From positions 186,001 to 250,000 of the forward strand of contig JABTTQ020001787.1 in assembly GCA_016081115.2 (NCBI GenBank): DNA of 64,000 nt. The letters run 5' to 3'. This DNA is from Rehmannia glutinosa (Eukaryota; Streptophyta; Magnoliopsida; Lamiales; Orobanchaceae). The notes beneath the pieces were generated by a model. It searched no databases. It had not been told where the DNA came from and saw nothing but the letters and a program-made list of their open reading frames with translations. The translations under genes and the position numbers were made by a program. Positions 43,908 to 55,070 of the stretch are shown one piece after another (position 1 is the stretch's first letter; each line of letters begins with the position of its first letter).

Positions 43908-44599
43908 TATATAATATATATTATATATACATATATTACTTGATATAATTACAAATATTATTTGGTTAGTACATCTTATATTGAGAACGGGACTTATTTA
44001 CAACAATTACATCCTTTTACGTTTATCGAACAAACATTGTTCCGACTTTGAAAGCTCTCATGCGAAAAAAGGGCGTGAGCGGGCCTACCCCAAAACTCTC
44101 TAAATACACACACTTGCTAAATATACCCTCATCTTTTTAAAATATACTATTTACTTAATTGGTGGCGCTATTCACACCCATATTTTGTCCGAATATACGC
44201 ACCTTCTAAATAACTACACTCATTTTCGAAATAATCCATTTACTACATACATCCCCAACATTCCTCAATTTACCCTCATTATCAATCCATTTTCTTTCCC
44301 CAAAACATACACCCCATTGATTTTGTGCATCTATGCAAATGGTGGTGCTATTCATACCTCCAATTCCTCTAGATATATCCACCTCACTATAATTATAAAA
44401 ACTTCCATGAATTTAAGAGACTACACGGCCCTTACTAGTTAAAGAAGTTCTAAACCCCTCCCACCCAACTGTTAATATACCCATATTTTCTCAAGTTAAA
44501 GCTTATTATCTTCTTCCCAACGCCCACTAACATTATTCTTCTTCTCGATAAAAACTATTTTTTCTCTCGAACCCTAAATATGTCAACCACCATATTGTT
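43908..44599. other. Gene-free stretch upstream of the MULE relic
   Basis: After a TA-rich run (43910-43940) the sequence becomes C/T/A-rich. Two related 18-bp motifs, GTGGCGCTATTCACACCC at 44162 and GTGGTGCTATTCATACCT at 44342, lie 180 bp apart within similar surroundings, suggesting a diverged tandem duplication. It may include the 5' end of the Mutator-like element. The open frame at 44185-44442 shows no domain. Confidence 0.5.
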
Positions 44600-45942
44600 G
44601 CAAATATGGACTACAGGAATTCATTGGAAAGAATAATATAAGTATCTTCATATTTTATAGGTACATTATTTCTCTATTAATCCATGTTTTTTCGGTTCAA
44701 AATTGGAGTTGTGTAGCGCAGTTTCTGATAGATTATACGATCGCCACGTTCAAAAAATGGCACAATCATGTCGTGCCTGTTGCAACGATCGTGCAATGTT
44801 TTTTATTGTAAAACATGGCACGATCAATCCCATACATCACTTTTGTTTTTGCTCAAACGTATTATATTGTTGTTGATATTTTGTTAGTTATTTTTAATAA
44901 GAATCAAACTTTATGCCTACGAGTATAATATTATTGGTTCTCCCAATTATGATATTGTTGTTATGGATTACACATATGTATTCATAACGAGCGAACTTTT
45001 GCTTCTCGCAAGAAACTATTTGATGGGGTGTATGAGATAGGAAATGAGCATGGCATGGTCATAATAATTAGTGGGCGAGCAGGTTGTCGGGGTTAGAAAA
45101 GACCTCGATTGTTCATAACTTGTGAATGTAGTGGCCAATATTGTGAATTAAAAAGGCTGAAAATATCAAAAAGATGATGTAGACAATGTAAAAAAAAGGT
45201 GACTAGGAGAAAAACTAAAACAAAGAAATGTGGTTATCCATTTCATTTGGAGTAGACGAGTATTAGTTGAAAAAGAATTGACACTAGATGTTGAATGCAA
45301 TATGCAAATCATTCAATTGCACAATACTTGTAGGGTCACTCATATGCCAATTCATTATTAAAAAATGAGGAGGAATATATGATGAATATGACACACGGAA
45401 ATACTTGACCAAATGATAGTTTATTTAGTTTACAAAAAGAAATTTGTATATAATAAGTCCACAACAAGGACTATTTATAATGATCCTATGAAGATAAAAA
45501 TTATCGAGCATGATTTGCGGTCGTCCGCACACGCAACATCTTATGTGAAAACTGAAAAATCATGTATATTTCTATCATCATAGGTGTTGCGAGATGGCTA
45601 ACATTGTGAAGAATATATTCTTTGCTCATTGAACGAGTGTTGAGTTGTTACTTGCTTTTCGAATGCCATCTTTATAGATTATACGTACAAGACAAATATT
45701 TATAAGTTACATTTGTTGAGATTGTTGTTGTGACATCGACACATATGATATTCTCTCAGGACGCTTATCCGGAGTACAAACGGGAAAAATGATTATATGT
45801 GGGCTTGTAAAATCTTGAAACCCTTGATAGAGTCATTTTCTTTCTCGAATGTGATTGTTTCTTGATATAAAAGTGGCTCTAATGAATGCAATTGAGAGAA
45901 TATTTCCCACCTCGAGATATTTTTTATTCGATGGCACGTTAG
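44600..45942 (+). pseudogene. Mutator-like (MULE) transposase, 5' part
   Basis: Fragments in changing frames match plant MULEs: FDGVYEIGNEHGMVIII near 45020-45070 and TRRKTKTKKCGYPFHLE near 45200-45252, a FAR1-type zinc-binding region. Then the MULE core: FIDYTYKTNIYKLHLLRLLL near 45675-45735 (catalytic DxTYKTN), AYPEYKREK/DYMWACKILKPLIESFSF near 45765-45845 and a VIV...ALMNAIERIFP-like end near 45848-45905. Stops and indels are frequent. The frame breaks at 45942 through the copia-4 insertion and continues at 49457. Confidence 0.8.
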
Positions 45943-46161
45943 TGTTAGATAAATGTTTTTATCAAGATTTTGATGATTATGTTTAAATGAGTTTTATACC
46001 AAAACAATGTTAATAAATGTTGTACAAATACTCCTAAATGATTTAAAATGTTTTTGCTATTTTTTGGAGTATTTCTTATAATTTATTTTCCGATAAAAAT
46101 GGACAACACTTTTGATGGTTTTGTTTAAATTGGTTTTTGCACCAAAACAATGTTTATAAAT
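45943..46161 (+). repeat. copia-4 5' LTR, first ~219 bp
   Basis: TGTTAGATAAATG to ACAATGTTTATAAATG matches 48123-48343 closely. The junction to RT lies at 46160-46162, where ATG is shared by both sides, so the deletion may have used short homology. Confidence 0.88.
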
Positions 46162-46875
46162 GGCAACAAATGTCAAGATTGACAAAGATGAAAAAGGCAA
46201 GTCGGTTGATGAATCCAAATATCGAGGTATGATTGGTAGTTTACTTTATTTAACCGCTAGTAGACCGGACATTCTTCATGCCGTATGCCTATGTGCTCGT
46301 TTTCAAAGCAATCCCAAAGAATCTCATATGAGTGCCGTTAAAAGAATTTTTAGATATTTGAAAGGCACTATTAAATATGGTTTATTCTATCCAAAGAATG
46401 AAAATTTTTCATTAAAGGTTATAGTGATTCAGATTATGCGGGAAATATTCATGATCGGAAAAGTACTTCCGGATCATATCAATTTTTAGGCGATTGCCTA
46501 GTTTCTTGGTTTTCAAAAAAGCAAAATTGTGTTTCACTTTCAACTACGGGCTTCTAATATATTTTTGCGGCATTTTGTTGTACTCAACTTCTTTGGATGA
46601 AACAAACTTTAGCGGATTATAAATGTTCTTTTGAAAATGTTCCCATCTTTTGTGATAATATATCCGCTATAAATATTGCTCAAAACCCGGTTCATCATAA
46701 TCGTACTAAACATATTGAGGTTCGACATCATTTTCTAAGGGATTGTGTTTCAAAACGAAAAATTGAGATATCTTTTGTACCATCTCAAGATCAATTAGTC
46801 GACATTTTTACAAAACCGCTATCTTCCGAGACTTTTTGCGTCGATACAAGCTCGGTTAGACATAATGCATATTGA
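46160..46875 (+). pseudogene. copia-4 RT C-terminal end and RNase H
   Basis: The first frame (to 46489) reads ATNVKIDKDEKGKSVDES, YRGMIGSLLYLTASRPDILH and ESHMSAVKRIFRYLKGTIKY, the copia RT tail and connection. RNase H follows, with YSDSDYAG-like sequence disrupted near 46430, GDCLVSWFSKK in another frame near 46490, and the last block (46597-46872) LLWMKQTLADYKC, VPIFCDNISAINIAQNPVHH, RTKHIEVRHHFLRDCV and DQLVDIFTKPL. The last block is the best preserved retroelement coding in the window. Two frameshifts and one stop inactivate it. Confidence 0.88.
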
Positions 46876-48109
46876 ATGAGGTTTACGTTTGCATTTTGCA
46901 CGGTTTTAAAACTTAGGGGCGAAAAAATCGGATTTTTGGTTGAAAATTCGGATTTTGGAAAACAGAAAAAAGAACCACTGGCTGTTTTGGGGAAGGCCGA
47001 CAAGTCGCCCATGATGTCGACGGTCGCCCACCCCCAACCGGTCGCCTTAACCAAAAATTGGATAAAAACGTTTTTGTTCTCGGTTTCATCATTTTTGGTC
47101 GTTTGTGTTCATTTTTCGTCCCCTACGCACTTTTCACACAAATTTCACTTCAAATTTGTTTTATTGCATACATTTTATATTTTGGACTTCATGAGGCTCG
47201 ATTATCATCATCATTTTTCATCTTTACCGATTAAATGGTAAGAATTTCTCCTTTTAATCTCAATTGGGTTAAACCCTTGAGAATGTGCTTGTGTCTTGAT
47301 ATCTTGTTGAAATTCTTGTATTAATATGTTATTTATGATGATTGATGATGAATGAATATTGTTGTAGTGAAATTGGTGATGAAATATTTTGGCTTAAACG
47401 AATCACAAAGGCGTTATATTTCTCTTGTTTTATTCAATGCACGCCAAGTGTTCGACAAAATGTTTCAATGAAAAACTCATCACCTACATGATTCCCTTGA
47501 TTTGAAAAGTCTTATAAGTTTATAGAGATCATATTTTATCAATCAAATGAGCTTTTACAAATCAAATGAGCAATTTTTTCCCTTTATTCGAATTTAAGCT
47601 TAAATGCTCGATAAATCGATTAAATTGCGCACTTTGATATAATTGTATGATGTTTTTATCGTGCTAACATTCTTTTGATGATTCCAAAGGGGAGAAACAG
47701 AAAAAACGCATATGCTTAAAGAAGCAAAAATAAGCTCGCAAGAAAAGCTATAAGCTAGGGCTCTTAAAAGCCAAAAGTCTGGAACAATACTTAGTCCATG
47801 TGATGTATTATGGACTTTTATGCTTGACTAATGATGTTTTGTGACGGGGGGGAGCTTATAAGCTCATGAAATTCAAGCTTAAGTTGTAAAAGCTAAGCTT
47901 TTAGCTTTGAGTTGGTTGCTTGTATACTAGTTCTTGATATGCATATTGATAGGGGAGCTTGTGCAAATATGATTTTGAAAAATCTTTGCTCCTATCCTTG
48001 TGTGTTTGTACTTATGATAAATCTTGCTTATAATGGATTGATGTTTTAGACCGAAAATTTGTTTTGTTTTAAAATCGACTTCCTAAAATTGTTTTGGTTT
48101 GTAATCATC
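46876..48109 (+). other. copia-4 non-coding spacer between pol and 3' LTR
   Basis: About 1.2 kb aligned with 33231-34290 of copia-3, without an env-like frame. It contains the 14-bp palindrome GAGCTTATAAGCTC at 47852-47865 after a G-run, a second GGGGAGCTT near 47954, and repeated AGCTT/AAGCT words at 47730-47905. Confidence 0.65.
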
Positions 48110-48122
48110 AAAAAGGGGAGTT
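48110..48122 (+). other. Polypurine tract of copia-4
   Basis: AAAAAGGGGAGTT lies directly upstream of the 3' LTR start TGTTAGATAAATA, the expected position and composition. Confidence 0.85.
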
Positions 48123-49455
48123 TGTTAGATAAATATTTTTATCAAGATTTTGATGATTATGTTTAAATGAGTTTTTATACCAAAACAATGTTAATAAATG
48201 TTGTCCAAATACTCCTAAATGATTTAAAATATTTTTGCTAATTTTTGGAGTATTTCTTAGAATTTATTTTTCGATAAAAATGGACAACACTTTTGATGGT
48301 TTTGTTTAAATTGGTTTTTGCACCAAAACAATGTTTATAAATGTTGTCAAAATACTCCCAAGTGATTTAAAATATTTTTACTAATTTTTTGGAGTATTTC
48401 TTGAAGTTTATTGTTGATAAAAATCGGACAACATTTAAAATTAGAGGTCGACGTCGCCCAAAACGTCGATCGGTACCGAAGAACTCAAATATTGAAACAG
48501 AACGCATCAATCAAAAAAAAAGAGAGGGAACCGGTCCAAAGAGGGCCGATTTGTCGCATTCCTAGATGCACGGCCGCACTCTCACGACTGTCGGCCGACC
48601 CCTTCGACTGTGCACTGGATCGCACTATTTTTTCAAAACGTTCAAATCTTATTACAGGCAACCGGTCGCTCTATGTTATTTTTGACAAACAAAAATTCCA
48701 ACCGATTTGCAATCCTTATCAAAGATTTACTTTTCATTTTTGTACAATATTTCTACATCTTGTGATCCTCTTTTTGTAGACAAAAGTGAAGAGGAAGGAG
48801 CCTATGTTGGTGAAGACTTCCCTATAAATAGAGGATGAATTGAAGACACAAGATACAACACATACAAGCAAAATACACAACAAGAAATCTGCAAATTGTT
48901 CAAGCTTTCATTTTTACATTCTTGTTGTAATAGCCTAAGTACTTTCACTTGCACATCTTTGAGGTCTAGGCTTTTGATTCTTGATTACACTTGCACTCAA
49001 TCTTTATATTGGTCTTATCGAGTTGTAATTTTGAATTTTGTCCATCATTCAACACAAGACATCATTGTGAGTATTCTTGTGGTAAGAATACACTGGGTGA
49101 TCTAGGTGATAGGTGTTTGGAGAGTGTGGTACTCTTCAAAGGTGGTGAAGCAAGATTGTGGTAATCTTCTTGAAGGTGTTGTAAGAAGATTGTGGTAATC
49201 TTCAAAGGTGGTGTTGTATTAATTGTGGTAATTAATAAAATCATTTTTCTTTTTGAAATCCATCCCTGAGATACTTGGGGTGGTAGAGGATTAGGTCATA
49301 GGTGGGTTGAACATCTTTAAATCAACGGGTGTTGTTTAATTTCCGCATTTATATTCTTGTCATTTACTTGTTCATTCGAAAAAAAGGGCGATTTGCAAAA
49401 AATCGGCATAATCTATTCACCCCCTCTAGATTATCGTAGCCACTGGACTGGAACA
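48123..49455 (+). repeat. copia-4 3' LTR (1333 bp)
   Basis: TGTTAGATAAATA to GGAACA. TATA box TATAAATAGAGG at 48823. It aligns along its length with the copia-3 LTR (28487-29942), including the stem-loop array and the CCCCCTCTAGATTATCGTAG end. Confidence 0.9.
49071..49237 (+). repeat. Array of five GTGGT-loop stem-loops in copia-4 LTR
   Basis: Stem-loops at 49071-49091 (GTATTCTT/AAGAATAC, 8 bp), 49116-49140 (10 bp, one G-T), 49152-49168 (6 bp), 49185-49203 (7 bp) and 49217-49237 (TATTAATT/AATTAATA, 8 bp) all have the loop GTGGT. The first and last correspond in position to the first and last hairpins of copia-3. Confidence 0.85.
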
Positions 49456-49456
49456 G

Positions 49457-49498
49457 GTTAGTAGGAATATTGTGGCTTACTTTTAGCATATTGATATT
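49457..49498 (+). pseudogene. MULE transposase fragment after copia-4
   Basis: Joined to the sequence before 45943, the frame reads RWHVSRNIVAYF then stop. RWH-x-S/K-N is the conserved segment that follows the MULE catalytic core. No further transposase was recognised downstream. Confidence 0.65.
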
Positions 49499-49761
49499 GA
49501 GAGCGTATCAATACCCTTTTATATTGCCATATAAAAATGCATGTAAGTGGCTTACTTTATGAATTAATTTCTTATTCACCCGTAATTCATTTTGAAAAAT
49601 TCAAAATACTAAATTCATTTACCCGTGGTGTAGATTACATCTGTATCATTTATTTTTCATAAATAATTAGTTCAAATCTTAATTTTTAAAACCCTTTTCC
49701 AACACAACACAACACACATACATATGTGTGTTTGTGTGTGTCAATGTATGTGAAATGTTTG

Positions 49762-50025
49762 TAGAACCGACAAAATTAGCATGGCCCGATAGGCCGGTCC
49801 ATCCAGCCTGCATATAGGCAGTTGGGTTGGTAGGGTTTCATTTTTAGCGGCCCGAAAAAGACCGGGCCTTCTTTAGCCTAGCCTAATGGGCCCGAAGCCT
49901 GACAAGCTCGATCAAAAATACACTTGAAGAGATTGGGTTGGGCCACAAAGAAATGCGGACCGATAAAATATCGGCCGGCCAACCGGCCCTATTTTTTCAC
50001 TTGGCCCGGCCCATTGCCAGCTCTA
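49762..50025. mobile_element. hAT MITE (264 bp) with GGCCCG-rich arms
   Basis: Inverted ends TAGAACCGACAA and, reverse-complemented, TAGAGCTGGCAA; flanks AATGTTTG (49754-49761) and GATGTTTG (50026-50033) form an 8-bp TSD with one mismatch. The arms are rich in GGCCCG, GGCCGG and GGGCC. This style of small hAT element is frequent in plants. Confidence 0.75.
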
Positions 50026-50033
50026 GATGTTTG

Positions 50034-51192
50034 TGTGTCGGGTAAATTTTTGAATTCCAAGTATAAACATTGTTAATGGTTTTCATCTTTATCTGAACTT
50101 TTAGTTGTAGTGACAGGTTTCAGTTTTATCTTCAAGCACCTTAAATCCAAAATGCAATAATAACGTTATAATTAAATGAAAGCAAAATACACACAGATTC
50201 TAGAAAGGTGAGTGTAGAAGCAACTAAGTACAGAAAAAAGGTGTAGTTAGGATTGAAAAATTGGAGGCTCTAATGACCAGAAAACAAGAAGAAAGAGCAT
50301 TGAAGAAGATGCATATTTTCCAGATTTCAAAACAAGACTTAACAAGAAAGAGATACAGTCTTATGGTTTGGTAAGCATTTTAACCACTCCCCATAAACTT
50401 TCTCTCCATATTTTAATGATTTCATTCATGCACACACATATATCTTTCGCCAACACTACAATTTTAACTAATAAAAAAACATCAGATTACCTTATAATTT
50501 AAGTACCATGTCTCTCATTAAAGATTTCATCTTTTAATACATTTTTAATCCAAAACTATCGTTTTCAAGTAAAATAGTGATGTAACACAATTATTTTCTA
50601 TAAAGAATAATAAACTTTGTATGTGGTCACACTATTAGTCCTATAAAGAGTTTAAAAACAGAGAGTAATATTCTTGAATTAGGCCCAGTCTGACACAAAA
50701 TTCCGGTCACCAGTTCAATTTTTTGTTCAAGCTTTTAATCACATCATATCAAATTAATCAACATATTTTACGTACAGAAAGTTGTTTAAAATTATATCAA
50801 ACTGTAGTTGTTTTCTAGAGTGAATTAAAACCATATAAACAACGCCTTTTGATATCTTAATGACCCAGTAAACATATACAAGAATAAATTTGTTTCTACA
50901 TTTATGGAATTAAATTTGTTGAAGCAATTAAACTTAATTAACTCTAGTTTATTGGTTGACAAATAATATTTTCTATTCTATAGGTATTCGTAGAGGTAAT
51001 CAGAAATTTAGTAACAAAATAAATTATGTTGGTAAACTCGTTGGTAAACCGAATTTTCTTTTAGTATGAAAAGATGTTATAGGAAAATAAAAGACGAAAA
51101 TCCCACAAGCGGTCAAAACTTAGACGGATGCCAAAACTGACCGGTGGTATTTACGTAATATTCAAAATAATATTTTTGTAATATCCAGGGAC
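50034..51192. other. AT-rich intergenic DNA, no gene seen
   Basis: No domain, RNA gene or element boundary was recognised. A short AC-rich tract lies near 50430. The minus-strand open frame at 51113-51304 crosses the copia-5 LTR boundary and is not a gene. Confidence 0.6.
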
Positions 51193-51220
51193 CGGTATTA
51201 GTAGTTTCTCCGAAATTAAA

Positions 51221-52662
51221 TGTTGGGAAATTTATGTAATAGATTTGGATGATACCATGTAAAACGTAGATTAGGAAGTTGGCACCCAATTCCATCAGAA
51301 TCAACTTGTAATAGATAAAGTTCTATTAGCTAAGTGAAAGCAACCAAGTTGAAGATTGCGTAAGTTTCGATCGAGACTAAGATGAAGAATCGGTTGTGTG
51401 GCAACCGAGGGAAGTCAAGTTCCGAAAAGTTGTCTCGCCAACAGATCGACGGTGAGTCACTCCCAGATAAGTGGAGTTGACTGCCTAAGGGGTTAAGTAG
51501 CAACAAAAAAAGACTCAAGAAAGCTGAAGAGATTATTTGTCAAACAAAGTCAAATGTTTGCTGAAAGAGGAAACTAACAGACTGCAGACAATAAAGTTGT
51601 TTTACCGAAAGAGTGCAAAAAGCTATGAACCAACGGAATGTTCCTGCAAACCTGCAGAGATTCAGGCAAGGCTGCAAAGTATTAATACCAGGATCAGTCT
51701 ACATCAAATGCTGCAAAACAAGGCAAGCCAACGACCTCAAATTATAGTTTGAAAAATACATCTATCTCTTCAACGGATATATTTTTCAAACAGCATTATA
51801 AAAGGTCGAGGAATTCAAAAGAGAAGATACTTATGCAATTTGAGACACACAAGAGAAATCAAGCAACCGAGCATAATACTCTCGAGGATTCGATACTATC
51901 CTAAAGCCTAAAACTCGAAGGAAATCAATCCAACATACTCATTGAAGGAAAGACAACTTAAAACTATTGAAGAAGAAATCTTGTTTAAAGACAAGGGGTC
52001 TACACATCCACGGTTGAAGGAAGTATAGTAAGGTTCCAGTTCAAACCAGAAACTTTGGACTTGTTGGAAGGCTGAGTGATCTAATCCAAGAGTCTGAAGG
52101 AGCTGAAGTAGCAGGACAACCATCTTGTGAAGAAACTGAGTCCCGTAAGAAACCAGTTGTGTGATCAGGGTTGTCTTGAACTGCCATCCTTTTGTAACAA
52201 GTCAACGTTACTTAGTGTGTTACCTTCAGGTGTTGGAGAATAGTGGATTAGAGGAATTACCCCATCCTCGAACCACTATAAAAATTGTTCTCGTGTGTTT
52301 TACATTCAGACTTTATTTCTTACATATCTTTATTGATGTTTGTTACATTTGCTAAGTCAATCGATAATAACTAAGCTCCTAAAAAAGTGTTGAAAAAACC
52401 TATTTTAATCAAAGGGTGAAAGTCTTCCGCTGAAACCAACTCTCTTGAATTTCTAAAAGAGTTAAGTGAATCAACTGAGTTATCTTATCAACGGCTACCG
52501 AAATCGCTGAGTGGCTAACACTATTGTGAAGGTAAACTAAGTTGTCCACCGAGGACCCGGTGACTTGTAACTTAACCGATTTTAAAAGGACTAAAATCGA
52601 AAATTTGTAAAGTCTATTCAACCCCCCTCTAGACTTTACATTATCACCTCTTGGGACCTACA
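51221..52662 (+). repeat. copia-5 5' LTR (1442 bp)
   Basis: TGTTGGGAAATTTATG to GGGACCTACA. TATA box TATAAAAG at 51797-51804. It aligns with 57036-58265 from about position 51455 onward. Its first part also matches the fragment at 26353-26920. Confidence 0.9.
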
Positions 52663-52676
52663 AGTGGTATCGACCG
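52663..52676 (+). other. Primer-binding site, initiator tRNA-Met type (copia-5)
   Basis: AGTGGTATCGACCG follows the 5' LTR, a decayed form of the tRNA-Met primer site seen in copia-2 and copia-3. Confidence 0.8.
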
Positions 52677-52782
52677 GTTGGTTCATTAAGCCTTCCATCA
52701 AGTTCGAACTAGATCTCAATCTTTTTCAAAAGATACAACACTTGCGAGTTTTAAAGCTTTTCTTTCAAAATAAGTTGTTATC

Positions 52783-54540
52783 ATGGAAGCAAATCTAATT
52801 CACATTCCTATTTTTTTGTCGAGGAATTTGATGATTGGAAGATACGGATGTGCAGTGCACATCTTTCGGCCTTTACACAATGAAATGTGGTTCGTCATTG
52901 AGGATGGGCCATCAGTAAATAATGAAGGTGAACACATCCGTTAGGGCTCCCGCTCTTGAGGTTCTTCATTGCACCGCACTGGGTGAAGGAGAAGATGTTG
53001 TAGCTCCCATCGCACGTCTTTTCGCTCATGTTGTTGTCCCAAACTGCACTGGCCGCACCAAAACCAGTCATGGTCAAGAAGCTTCGATGCGAGTGGACTA
53101 ATGAGGATCGAAGAGATACAACTTGGATAATGTTGCCAAGTAAATTTTGTATAAAACCTCGATAAAGCGATATTCAACAAAGTGAAATCTTGTAGAACGG
53201 CTAAAGAAAGAAAAACTGACATTATTTTGTGAAAGATATGATCAAATTAAAGAAAATGAATTGACTGTTGTTGTACAGAAATTTTAAAACTTTAAAATGC
53301 TTGCAGGTGAAACTCTGGATCAGCTGGATGCCATATTCACAGAGATTACGAATGAGGTCTCAGCTCTAGGCAAATAATACACCCAAGAAGAAATGTGTAC
53401 GAAGATTTTGAGGTCGCTCCCAGCTGAGTGGGAAATGAAGGTGATTGCCTTGAGACACTCATGGACTTAATAAGAACTTCCAACCATAAGCTACTATCAG
53501 ATTTGAAAGTTTATGAATTTGAGATCCAAAGGAAAGAGCAAGAAGAGACAGCTGCACTCATGGCTGGAGAATCTAAAAGAGCTGATTCCAAGGAAACCAT
53601 TGACCAAGAGGAGATTGCCCTGATGGTAAAAAGATTCAACAAGTTCTTCAATAAGAACTATAAAAGAAACAAGGTTGAAACCTCCAGGAGACACTCAACA
53701 CCTTCCAAGACTAAAGAATAATGACCACCAAGAAGAGCTGACCATCAAAGAGCTGAATATCAGAGAGCTGATAATCAAAGAGCTGACAGAGCTAACTTCC
53801 GTAAAGTCGAGAACCTCGTTGGAATTGCAGACATGTTTTTAACACTTTATTGTTGGTTGTCCCTATCCACCACCAACAAGTATAGAAATGATGAGGAAAG
53901 AAAAGTCTTGAGAAAAACAAGAAAAGAAGAAAGCCATGTTGGCGATGAAACCGACACGACCAAGTGCAAAGAACCGGTTGAGTCGACAAAGAAATAGGCC
54001 GATTACTCCTCGAAACCGAAGAAGAGGCATTGATATTTTGAGCATATAAAAACCTCTCACACACTTTTAAATGAGGAAAAAATCCGGCTCAAAAGCCAAA
54101 ACTCACAGCTGGCTAAAGAGCTGAGTACTTTAAGTCACATAGTCGCCGAGAACAAAGTGAAAGTCAAGGCCGAGATTGCTAAGATCAAAGCTAACTTAGC
54201 TGAAACAGAAAGGAGGGAAAAAGATTAAAAAAAATGTGATTACATCATTTAGCAAGGAATCTAAATCATTGGATGAATTGATAATGATACAAAAGAAAAG
54301 TGGAGACAAAACAGGCATAAGATTCAATTCCATTGTGAATACTCAAGCTCCAATAGTAGTTTTGGAGAAAGGATCCTCAAGCAATGAAGGAGTCCAAAAA
54401 CCCAAAAAACTGTATGTTGCACCCACTCACAAACACAATCACACACATGCTGGCCTAGGATACAAAGACAAAGGCAAAAAGCCAGCAGAATATGATGAAA
54501 GGACAGTTGAAACAAAAATCAGAAGAGTCCATCAGTAGAC
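52783..54540 (+). pseudogene. copia-5 gag
   Basis: The ATG at 52783 opens MEANLIHIPIF. UBN2-type gag follows in several frames: HNEMWFVIEDGPS near 52880-52915, FNKVKSCRTAKE near 53175-53210, GETLDQLDAIFTEITNEVSA near 53308-53370 and HKLLSDLKVYEFEIQRKEQE near 53485-53545. The frame 53428-53721 ends with a Lys/Arg-rich KRFNKFFNKNYKRNK segment. A coiled coil (IRLKSQNSQLAKELSTLSHI) lies near 54088-54150. The large coiled-coil gag fits Sireviruses. The zinc knuckle could not be seen, and many frameshifts are present. Confidence 0.82.
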
Positions 54541-55070
54541 TCCTAACATGAAATATTCTGTGAAATCAAAACAGAACTACCAAAAGGCCTAGAGGTTTCA
54601 GCAGAGAAAGCCATATGATGGGAATGGTAGAAATTATCCTAGCCAAGTTGATTGGAATAATCAAGTGAGATATCACCAAGTCCTAAGGGATACAAGCCCA
54701 AGCGACATAGACCTCAGACTCAAAATAGGTCATTCCCAATGCAAAGGAACCATTATCAGCACACATATATACCCAAGCACAATGCCCACTATGCACAAAA
54801 GTTTCATAATTATCCCAAGAAAATAAATGCACAAGCACACCCACAGGCATACGAGACAAAAGAGACAGGATGCATAAACCTAAAGCTCCCAAGCAATTTG
54901 CAAATATTCATTACGATTATGGAACTGATAGGTGACAACCTCTTAGAGTCAGACCATTTGGCTATAGGTTGGTTGGATCACCTTATAATGTTAACCCCTC
55001 AGGACCTAGATAGGTTTGGATACCTAAAACCGATTTTTTTGTTAGCAAGGTTCAAGGAAGAGTGAGTGCC
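54541..55070 (+). other. copia-5 gag-protease linker
   Basis: Low-complexity Lys/Gln/Tyr/His-rich coding remains (for example YQHTYIPKHNAHYAQKFHNY in 54739-55065) without a recognised domain. It sits where Sireviruses have a variable linker before protease. Confidence 0.5.

Larger units (their letters stand above)
45943..49456 (+). mobile_element. copia-4: Sirevirus-like element inserted in the MULE transposase
   Basis: The first ~219 bp of a 5' LTR is joined directly to RT/RNase H coding (46160-46875), followed by a ~1.2-kb spacer, a polypurine tract and a full 3' LTR (48123-49455). GTTAG occurs at 45938-45942 and 49457-49461 as TSD. The MULE frame reads RWHVSRNIVAYF across the duplicated site, confirming the boundaries. 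It is the same family as copia-3. The rest of the 5' LTR, gag, protease, integrase and most RT are missing. Confidence 0.88.

Noticed and set aside
15992..43912. TATTA / TATAT as a TSD of copia-1
   Set aside because: Only four of five positions can be matched and the TATTA may belong to the polypurine-LTR junction sequence. Not used as evidence.
44185..44442. 85-codon frame
   Set aside because: Asn/Thr/Pro-rich with no domain; composition follows a degenerate duplicated non-coding stretch.
48411..48779. 122-codon frame in the copia-4 3' LTR
   Set aside because: LTR U3 sequence; the homologous region of the copia-3 LTR does not keep the frame.
53792..54064. 90-codon minus-strand frame
   Set aside because: Antisense of the copia-5 gag coding region.
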